Assembly (NCBI GenBank): GCA_015178975.1
Contig: WHVD01000116.1
Span: 124,001 to 188,000, forward strand
Source: Hysterangium stoloniferum
Taxonomy: Eukaryota > Basidiomycota > Agaricomycetes > Hysterangiales > Hysterangiaceae
DNA: 64,000 nt
Reading direction: 5' to 3'
Each line of letters starts with the position of its first letter. Position 1 is the first letter of the stretch. This document shows, piece by piece, positions 56,300 to 64,000 of this stretch. A program made the translations under genes and the position numbers. Under the pieces are notes generated by a model that worked only from the letters and a program-made list of their open reading frames with translations, had not been told where the DNA came from and searched no databases.

Positions 56300-56992
56300 G
56301 TGGATAAATAACTTTTAAAGTTTTGGGTTATCCTCCTCATGAGATAGTAGCATCCAATTTCAAACTGGTGGATGGGAAACCTGGGGAGTCTGGGGGTAGT
56401 TGATAGGTTGGGAGGACAGTCGGAAATCCCATGGGCTCTGACGAGGTCATTAGCATTGTGCTTCAAAGATGAGAGGTGGTAATTGAGTGGGATATATGCA
56501 ATGTTACTGGGGGAGAACTTAGTTGATTTTTTGACTGGATTGTATATACAACATTAGCTAGACTATATAGACTGTGGAATGTATGCAATACCAAATCCAG
56601 TAATAATGAAGATCAAAACAAGTAATCATGAAACAAGACTAGTAAAGACTACACTAGGTGTTAGGGACAGAATGGAGTGGAGTAGGGTGCAAAATGTGAC
56701 AGGTCATTTGACCATAATGGGAATGGAGCATAGTTAGAGAGCTGATGGGTTGTCCAGGCAGAGTATGGTTACTGGTGCGTGAAACAGAGTCAGATATAGA
56801 CAGGTCTTGACATATGTGGGTCCCAGCAGGCACTCCAGTTGTGACTGTGCTTAAGTACCATATAGTGGGTTGGGTACATATGGGGTGGGGTCCGGAGCCT
56901 GGTGGGTTTTCCGGTCTGTAACCTGGTAGGTATAGAGAGTCAGGTGCATGTAGGATAGGGTCCAGAGCCTGGCAGGCTTTCCCATCCTAACA
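56300..56992 (-). repeat. Partial LTR related to 21231-22038
   Basis: Shares long blocks with that solo LTR in the same orientation (for example GACTATATAGACTGTGGAAT, CCAAATCCAGTAATAATGAA and AATGTGACAGGTCATTTGAC). It ends CCCATCCTAACA. The start with TGTTAAG was not found, so it is truncated; the left limit is approximate. Confidence 0.7.
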
Positions 56993-57079
56993 CTGTGGAG
57001 CTTTACACTGGATGGATGAGTGTCTGACAGTTAGCTCTCAGACAACACTAAAGGTTTGGCAAGTGTTGCAAGCAAGGAA

Positions 57080-59975
57080 AGATAACCCTTCCAATACTTG
57101 AACCAGTCCCTCACAATGTAAGGTCTCTTCTTCAGAATAATACAGACAATGCCATGAGTCTGTCTTGCAAGGTGGATGGAGCCCATATGTCTTTAAAATA
57201 CATGGTGGATTATATCACCAACATGGTTCCTTGATCCTATATATGGGAGGTGTATCACCCAGTTTTGCTCAGCTTTACATCCATGATCCTGCACAGGGGC
57301 ATACATTACAGATAAGGCAGAATCACCGAGCAACTCAAAATCTAAACAATCAAACCTTTTCTGACTTGCAGGACATGATGGAGCAATATAATCCCTTTAT
57401 AGCACTCTATCTCCAGGCATATGAGCAATTGAGGAGACTCCAAGGTTACATGTTAGACTGATCTACAGACTTGTACTGATCCCTGACAGTACAACTTTCT
57501 GACCAGTGATAAACTTGCAGTCATTGTGCCTGGAGATGGTGATACAGGCCATGGTGACCAAAGGGATATTATCATTCAGAGAAGGGGAGGGTCTTGTTAG
57601 AATTTGCAGGTTCGGAATATGCTTGACTCGGTTTGGGTACAAAGAACACATTGCAAATGTATGAAGTGTAGAGTACAAGTACCTAGTTTAAGTACCTACT
57701 ACTGGTAATACTATACCCGGTTACCCATCAATCACATGCTACATTGTTCACAAACCCAAAAAATCTGATACTTGGAGTGTTGAATGAGTAATGGTTGACC
57801 TGGATATATTAATATCTTACTGATGACTAATCATCTCAGTAGTAACTGGTTCTTAATAGAACTACTCTTAATGGCCTGATAGCTCAGGGGTTAAGAGCAC
57901 TAGACATGTAATCCAAAATTAGTGGTCACTGGTTCAAATCCAGCTCAGGTCAATATTTTCACCCTGATTATGTATTTATTACAGGTCTTTCCATTGATTG
58001 CATGATGGACAGGCCATTTTTACACCCTTAAATATGTCATACTCTTTTCCAGAGGTGAGCATGGTTGGTTATGGGACATTTCCTATGAAAATAACAATTG
58101 GCAGCCCCAGGCTGCATAACAGAATTACCAAGCTGAAGAAGAAAACAAAAGTTGAAAGGTGACCCAGTAATGAATATTATGCCTATTGCCTATTTCTTAA
58201 AGAAAATGAAGCCAAAACCATTTTTTATACACAAACACTATTCCAGCAGTACATCATCGATGCCTGGGCAGTCACAGAACAGAGCAGATTGAAATTTCTA
58301 GAGTGAAAATCAACCAAGGATATGTGTAGAACTCTACAACCAGGTTGTTAATGCTTTTTTAAATAATACTATTACCCAATAGTATCAGTCAGAGAGTCAT
58401 ACTCCCTTCTTCATTTACTGGCAGTTCACAAGATATGAGGCAAAGTCTGCAAAGTTCTTTTCAATTGCATGTGTAAGTATTGAAATGCTAGCTGCTTCAT
58501 TACCATGACTGCCAATCCCAATTGGGAAAGATGCTGAAAATGACTACAGAGGGCCATATCTTTGGTAAAATGGTAGCACATATCCATGTCATTGAATTCC
58601 AAAAGTGGGGTCTCCCACACATGCACTATCTTATATAGTTTGAGGAGCAGGATAAGCCAAGGACACCTGCAGACATTGATTCAATTATTTCTGCCTGTTT
58701 TCCAGATCCTGAAACATATCCCAGACTATTTAATTTAGTAGGTCATGACCCATCATCCCTGTGGTCCTGATCATCCAAATGCTGCCTGTATAGCCAATGG
58801 TACATGCGGTAAATTCTTCCCAAAGGATTGGTGTGAAGCCACCTTGTCAATCAAGAAGGTTATCCATCCTACCTTCATCCCAACAATGGAAGGGTTTATC
58901 AAACTCCCAAGTTTACATATGATAACAGATATGTTGTTCCTTACTCTCCTATTCTGCTTCTCACCTTTGAGTGCCATATCAATGTTGAGTTGGTCTTTAC
59001 CAATAGATCAATGAAGTATGTACATGCATAAATACTGTTACAAGGGCCCCGATTGCACAACTATGGAGGTTGGAAAGACACCAGATGAGATTAAACAGTA
59101 TCTTGAGACATGATACATTAGTGCATATGAGTCTGTCTCGTGATTAATGCAAAATGAACTCCACACCCAGGTTCCTGCAGTAATGCCACTTCATGTCCAC
59201 CACCCTAGGGAAAACACTGTCATTTTTGATGCTGATCAAGGCCCTGTTGAGGCTTTACAAAGAACAGAGTGTACTGGCACAACTCTAATGGCTTATTTTG
59301 AAGCTAATGCCAAGGATCTCATTGGGTACAATGGTTTCTGTGCCAGGGACACATTGTATATGGATTTTCCCAAGTATTTTATATTTGTAGCCAGGTAAAT
59401 CATGGAAGCCATGTCAAAGTGGTTTTTCCATAGGATGCATCCATTTTGTCAATGCTTCCAGTGGTGAAATATTAAGGTGCCACCTCATTTGAAAACCTCA
59501 GGACTTTTCAGGATAAGACCCATCCCATCCCAAATTTCAATAAGCCTGTGTTGCATGTGATTTGCTTGAAGATGATCACCAGTGGAACATGTGTCTCAGA
59601 GAAGCCAGTTGCATACAGCCTGGTCTTCAACATTACAGGTTGTTCGTCATCATTTTGACTATGTCTTCCCCTGCACAACCCCAAGATCTGTGAAATAAGT
59701 TCAAAGAATTTATCTGTGATGATTTGGACTGGATCCTGAGGGTTAAATATGACATTCACAATGCAGCACCTGACACAATTTATGACTTTGGTCTCTATGA
59801 GATTGATAGAATTCTCCACTATTCTGGAAAGTCCTTTCACTCTATCCAACCATACCACAAATCACTCAGAATTGGGATCAGTTCATTGGAAATTGTCTCA
59901 TTAAGGAGCAGAAGGATTATAATATTGATCATGAGCATGCCAATGCCCAAGCCAATCTTGAGAAGTTCAATCCTG
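57080..59975 (+). pseudogene. Helitron Rep/helicase remnant
   Basis: Pieces in Helitron order: PYVFKIHGGLYHQHGSL and FAQLYIHDPAQ (57170-57300), DMMEQYNPFIALYLQAYEQL, GEHGW (58050), FQQYIIDAWAVTEQSRLKFL (58240), ILPSSFTGSSQDMRQSL (58400), then the Rep region IEFQKWGLPHMHYLI (58590-58632) with the H-x-H pair of HUH nucleases, DSIISACFPDPETYP, MTHHPCGPDHPNAACIANGT (58745) and KFFPKDW. A later part has NELHTQVPAVMPLHVHHPRE (59150), LQRTECTGTTLMAYFEANA, FKEFICDDLDW, YDFGLYEIDRILHYSGKSF and ITQNWDQFIGNCLIKEQKDY, ending LEKFNPE at about 59975. Helicase motifs are not reached. Stops and slips are many. Confidence 0.82.
57873..57951 (+). tRNA. tRNA-like sequence (pseudo-tRNA or SINE head)
   Basis: The outer seven bases GGCCTGA pair with TCAGGTC, a D arm GCTC...GAGC and a T arm CTGG-TTCAAAT-CCAG can be drawn, and the A box (TAGCTCAGGGG) and B box (GGTTCAAATCC) are good. 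The anticodon stem (CTAGA with TCCAA) does not pair, and the variable part is long. So it is probably not a working tRNA. It lies in a 360-bp segment (57685-58045) that interrupts the Helitron coding sequence. Confidence 0.55.
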
Positions 59976-61182
59976 AAATATTTTGGATCATTGTCCTGTT
60001 GAAAGTAATGTTTGGCCCCTTCCATTTCTAGCATTCCAAAGCTTTCTACCACTCCATCCTCCAAAATCTCCACAAATCATCCCACACCATTCCACCCTAT
60101 AGAACCCCATACCATGAGATTATTTCCTCCTCCATACTTGACAGTTGGTGTTGTTGTTCAGTCAGATGTTGGTTCCTCCCATTCTTTCCAAACATACATC
60201 TTTCCATCAGATCCAATTCAGTTAATCTTAGTCTCACCTGTCTACAACACCCTTTTGAAGTCCTCCACAGTCCATTTTTCATAGTACTGAGCAAACTCAA
60301 GTCACTTCTGATGATGGGTCTTCTTCAACATGCATACATTCTTCTTTATTGCAGAGTAAAGTGGGAGTCCAGAAAGACCCAAAGATAATTGAGTCAGAAG
60401 ACCTGGGGTTTTTGTTATGACCGTGTCACAACCTGACGGTCCCCAAGGTTATCACCACCTATTGACAATTCAGGTCATCGCTCAAGTCCTCACATCGGAA
60501 GCCGTTGGTTCCCCGACACTGACGTATGCCTTCGCGGTGATCAAACTCCATTTACACCCCCATCAAAATATACTCATACTATCTGGTTAAACTCTGATAT
60601 GTCCCTTTTCATTATGATGATCTGTTCTACTCTATGTTTCACACATGTCTAAATATACTTGTAACTCTCGGACTTTTTTCCTTTTCTCATAATCCCGCTC
60701 TCGGTTAATGTACAGTCTCCGAACTAATCGTAACCATCCTGTTTCTAGTCAAGCTTATTTGTCAATACCGCTTTCCGCTCTTCTCCTAGTTAGTGTTTGT
60801 TAGATGCCTGATACTTGTATATGAACCCACTGTAGTCATAGTTGCTAGGAAATCAGAATATCGACTCAGAATACCCTCTTACATCTACAGAAGTCTCATA
60901 CTAAGTACTCCACTATCCACCTTCGTGTGTGCTCACCCACTCTCAGTCCCCGACCCCTTGGCCCGACACTCAACTTATCCCTCAATTCGGATCAGTAGTT
61001 TCACCGAGAGGTATTCGTTAGGACTAGTCTTCGCCCGCCTGACATTTAAGGACACCCAATGGATAACTGCGAGGGCACAGCACATAAGCTGAAGCCAAGT
61101 CCTTCCGATCGGTCCCTGTTGGTCTACCGACATTAGTCAGTTTTTGGTTCTTAACAGTTTTCAAGAATACAGTATGCTATGT
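59976..61182 (-). pseudogene. Tc1 transposase fragment, split by a solo LTR
   Basis: Minus strand: KTPGLLTQLSLGLSGLPLYS and AIKKNVCMLKKTHHQ (60310-60412), WTVEDFKRVL followed by TGETKINWIGSDGKMYVW (60170-60260; the first catalytic Asp of DETK is Gly), NNLMVWGSIGWNGVG, and YFQQDNDPKY (59980-60010) with the second Asp. It stops abruptly there and meets Helitron sequence in the other orientation. The N-terminal side continues for only about 26 bp (61157-61182) after the solo LTR 60413-61156. Confidence 0.8.
60413..61156 (+). repeat. Solo LTR (744 bp)
   Basis: Starts TGTTATGACCGTGTCACAAC and ends TTTGGTTCTTAACA, with a perfect GTTTT duplication (60408-60412, 61157-61161). It contains GCACAGCACATAAGCTGAAG then CCAAGTCC (61075-61102). 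It is inserted in the Tc1 transposase fragment. Confidence 0.93.
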
Positions 61183-61639
61183 TGTTAAGTTTGAATCCCC
61201 ACAGGCTCTGAGAATAGATAGATGCAATTGAAAGAACAGAGGTAGATATTGAGCTGGAGATAGTTGGATACTACATTGGGTGCTAAGTTGGTACTAAGTC
61301 GATATTCTGGTTGTAATATAAGTAGAAACAGGTCTCGGACAATATAGGACTAATGATTATTGTACAACTGATACAGTAAGACAAAAGGATAGAACAGGTG
61401 AACAAGAATGATACAGGATAGGCTTTATTGGGAATCAGGATTTAAGATACAAATAACACAATAAGATAACAAATGAATCCATGTTAACCAGACCAAAGGG
61501 GTAGATCAGAACAAGGGATCTTCTAGCATTTAGAGGGTCCAGGATGTCTGAGTGGAGTCTTGGTAATAGACAATCCTAAAATAGAGAGATGTACTTATGG
61601 GATAGGATCTGGAGCCCAGTGGGTTTCCCAATCCTAACA
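61183..61639 (-). repeat. LTR-like segment, minus orientation
   Basis: On the plus strand it runs TGTTAAGTTTGAATCCCC to CCCAATCCTAACA. Its end resembles those of the LTRs ending at 22038 and 56992 (GGATCTGGAGCCCAGTGGGT). No clear target duplication is seen, so its limits are uncertain. Confidence 0.5.
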
Positions 61640-61993
61640 AATGGATTTGTAGTAATATATCCTTATATCCTATCTAAGTTCGAATTATTTGTTTTTTCAT
61701 TGTTATTAAATATATAGAATAGAATAGAATACATAACAATAACTTTCATGGTATTTTAATGCAAAATAATAAAATATTTTATACACTAAAATGACAAGCT
61801 TTTGTCATACACATGGTTCAGAGATGAGATCTATTAGAAAACCACCCAAACACAGTAAAATAAGCACATATCCAAATAAGGAAAATATATTTAAGTTTAT
61901 AAAAGATCATGAAGGAAAATCACTAGAATGGAAACAATGCAGCTTCATTCTCGGAACTTCAAGCTACCTTGCACTACTCTGCATGTGGTACTA
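61640..61993. other. AT-rich stretch
   Basis: A 67-residue plus-strand frame (61791-61994) with FIKDHEGKSLEWKQ is the only candidate and is not recognised. Nothing else is visible. Confidence 0.3.
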
Positions 61994-62180
61994 GGAATAT
62001 GATTGGACAGCCTTGCTCAACTACCATTTTACCTTCCATTCAAAGTTCGACCTGCAAGAGCAATACCTTCTCAACCACCCCCACCCAACAAATCTTCCAC
62101 CACATGTAGTGGGTCTGATTCATCCAAAGCTTTGTATTGTTTTGACGGAAGCAAGGGCTAAGAAAGCAGAGACGCTGTAA
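61994..62180 (+). CDS. Possible exon, unknown protein
   Basis: The open frame reads EYDWTALLNYHFTFHSKFDL, then QEQYLLNHPHPTNLPPHVVG and LIHPKLCIVLTEARAKKAET before TAA. The composition is coding-like and amphipathic. It may be the last exon of a gene whose upstream part is lost. Family not recognised. Confidence 0.3.
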
Positions 62181-62466
62181 GTTGCTTTTCATATATGACG
62201 TCGGTCCACATGCTCACACCTGGTGATTCTGTCGATTGTTATATGACCGACCTGAACCTTGTGCTGCTTCCTTGTTTACACTCCATTAGTGCCTATTGCA
62301 CACGTCTCCTGTACTCCACGTGGGACCCCACTGTGGATTGTTATTATTAATCGGAATACTGAGGAAGGATTCATATTCGCTTTGTTTGTCTGTTTTTCTT
62401 TTTATTTCTTATAATATTCTTTAAAATGGGAAGGGATACGGACATGCATTATCAGATCATATCATA

Positions 62467-63805
62467 TTGCCAACAACAAATGCCATGACAAGCACATCCC
62501 ACACTCCATCCACTCTTTCTCCTCTCCCATTCAAACACAAGCCCAAGCCCAAGCCCAGCACCCATGCCCGAATACAAATCAGCCAGCTTTACATCCTCCA
62601 CATAGACACAGATGAAAATACAATGCTCCCACCCCCATCCCAATCACAACCCCAATTCTCCACAAATAATCCATGACCCCACTCCCAGGGGATGCATACA
62701 AGGAGTTGTAGCGTGGGGGCACAGCTGTGGAAAAGTGCACCTTTGGATTTCGATTTGCATTCACAGGGGCTGGGACACGGACACAGGTGGAAGAAGGAGG
62801 GTCTGACGTTCAAGTGTGAGAGCTGTGCCAAGGTGTGTGTTTTATTAATACATACCGACATTAAAAGGTTTGCCGGCACCCGAGCTGTCTCGTCAAATAC
62901 CCCTAGTGTGAAGAGTCAATAGATTCTGACTGCTCAATATATGAAGAATAGTGTTTATCCAACTACTATTAGAGAGATAATCAGTGAAAGACTGAATATC
63001 TAGGGTAGAGAGATAGCAGCGCGAGTCGACTACAGTGTCGACGAGCGCAAAGACTTGAGAGTGGGACTCGACCTTCGCGGTTTGAGTCCAAAGACTATTA
63101 GTATGCGAGAAGACACTACCTTTATAGGTAACTGAGATGTTACCCTTGACACCTCTCACTATTCGACCTCTGGGTTGTTACGGGTCTGCTGGGTAAAAAA
63201 GTGTCTGTTCTCTTGGCGCCGAGTGTGCCCACAGGTATACACAATGCTTCGAACTAAGAAATAAAGGTACGCTCGAAATGTAAAAGGAAGTAGAGAAAGG
63301 AAATAATACTAGATAATAATGTACTATAATATGTCTAATATTAAACAGCCTGATCATGATATATACATACCCTTCACACCTAGGAACACTCCCCATACTG
63401 GCACAAAATCAGAATTCGACGTCACAATAGCATGGGTATCATCCGCATGTGTCAGTTGCTGGACCTCGTCCATTACCCCAGCCCATACACAGTCGCAGTT
63501 GCATCATCAACATAACATGCCCACCCCCATGCCCCCCCCATACATATGCATACACATTGCCGACACATATGCCTATGTCGGGATATGGATACCCCATGAC
63601 TACTGCAAGTACAATGGCTGTTGCGGCTTTGAGCGGTGGTGCAGGTGCAGATATTGATGTGGATAATATAGATGATGTGCATATGAATGATATGGATGAT
63701 GTGCATGTGGAGATTGATGATGTGTCACTCGATGGGCTTGCGGACAGGACTGCAAATGGGGGTGGGAAGGTGGAGGATGAGTTGGAGATGAAGATGGAGG
63801 TTTGA
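62467..63805 (+). pseudogene. C2H2-type regulator gene, disrupted by a solo LTR
   Basis: Exon sequence up to about 62834 ends WKKEGLTFKCESCAKV, the start of a C2H2-like finger. A short intron (about 62835-62871, GTGTGT...AAAAG) leads to CRHPSCLVKY; relatives that I recall have CLxKHRWEH, so the zinc-binding His appears as Tyr (CAC to TAC). At 62906 a solo LTR interrupts; after it (63384) GGAACACTCCCCATACTGG fits the continuation WEHTPHW out of frame. The C-terminal part (63449-63805) is rich in Met, Pro and acidic residues (DIDVDNIDDVHMNDMDDVHV) and ends KVEDELEMKMEV. A nuclear regulator is inferred. Confidence 0.6.
62907..63378 (-). repeat. Solo LTR of Gypsy A type (472 bp)
   Basis: On the plus strand it runs TGTGAAGAGTCAATAG to CATACCCTTCACA, with a perfect CCTAG duplication (62902-62906, 63379-63383). 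On its own strand it starts TGTGAAGGGTATG and ends CTCTTCACA, like the 3' LTR at 48952-49539, and shares blocks such as ACAGACACTTTTT. Confidence 0.9.
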
Positions 63806-64000
63806 GTGCTTCATGTTGGGTGTTGGTCTGATGTGAGAGATTCATATCACTTAGAAGCAATGGGTGCCAGTTTACATGGTGTACGTTTTACTATTCATGG
63901 ACCACTTTTCTTTCCCATTCCTTTGCTGTCCTCATCATGTTTTGTTTTAAAACACTGCACACACGTGTTGTGGGCTGTTTTTGTACTACCTCTTGTTTTG
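63806..64000. other. 3' flank of the C2H2-type gene
   Basis: AT-rich sequence after the TGA at 63803-63805. No further gene start or repeat is seen before the window ends. Confidence 0.35.

Noticed and set aside
57873-57951. Functional tRNA gene
   Set aside because: The anticodon stem does not pair, although the acceptor, D and T arms do.
59508-59858. 116-residue minus-strand ORF
   Set aside because: It is the antisense of Helitron coding sequence (the CDDLDW and YDFGLYEIDR part on the plus strand).
61183-61639. Solo LTR with confirmed target duplication
   Set aside because: Flanks TATGT and AATGG do not match, so only an LTR-like segment is claimed.

Overview
The window looks like a repeat-dense stretch of a basidiomycete (Agaricomycete) nuclear genome. 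The few host-type genes have short GT-AG introns of about 50-60 bp. The rest is layered transposable elements: Ty3/Gypsy, Ty1/Copia, Tc1/mariner and pogo-like DNA elements, a Helitron, a GCM/PHD-BAH gene set of Mutator-like type, and solo LTRs. All family calls are motif-based readings by eye; no database search was run.

Layout. 0-3 kb: LTR scraps and a decayed Copia gag-protease. 3.3-4.7 kb: a four-exon PP2C phosphatase gene on the minus strand with a probable frameshift. 5-6.7 kb: one uncertain small gene and a Copia RNase H scrap. 6.8-7.4 kb: a G-rich minisatellite. 8.1-13.4 kb: a decayed coiled-coil gene (minus) split by a 5-bp-TSD, gag-only Copia element (8329-10758), whose own LTR carries a 995-bp pogo-like element (three-level nesting). 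13.9-17.8 kb: a 3.9-kb foldback-like element with 1.37-1.39-kb terminal inverted repeats and a GC-rich cargo. 18.5-24.6 kb: remains of a GCM-zinc-finger and PHD/BAH-type element, broken by three solo LTRs with perfect TSDs. 24.6-28.7 kb and 51.2-54.3 kb: two copies of one Gypsy family (B). 28.7-33.9 kb: another Gypsy (C, minus) with a 652-bp insertion in its RNase H. 35.6-38.2 kb: a Copia scrap and a direct repeat pair around uncertain host-like exons. 38.7-40.6 kb: two C2H2 zinc-finger gene copies in tail-to-tail inverted arrangement. 43.3-49.5 kb: a kinase-like gene fragment followed by Gypsy A (protease-RT-RNase H plus unusual 3' ORFs and a 3' LTR). 49.5-51.2 kb: the integrase-chromodomain end of a chromovirus. 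54.6-56.2 kb: a Tc1-like element with three copies of a 200-bp terminal module. 57-60 kb: a Helitron Rep/helicase remnant, abutted by a Tc1 fragment that holds a solo LTR. 62.4-63.8 kb: a C2H2-type gene cut inside its zinc finger by a solo LTR.

How it fits together. Almost nothing is intact: host-like genes are frameshifted or split, and retroelement stops are mostly TGA where relatives would have CGA, with YxDD changed to YxDN or NN in two reverse transcriptases. This suggests decay by C-to-T change at CpG (methylation or a RIP-like process). The abundance of solo LTRs with perfect TSDs shows repeated LTR-LTR recombination. A 20-28-bp motif around CACATAAGCTGAAGCC is shared by five LTRs of at least four sequence types.
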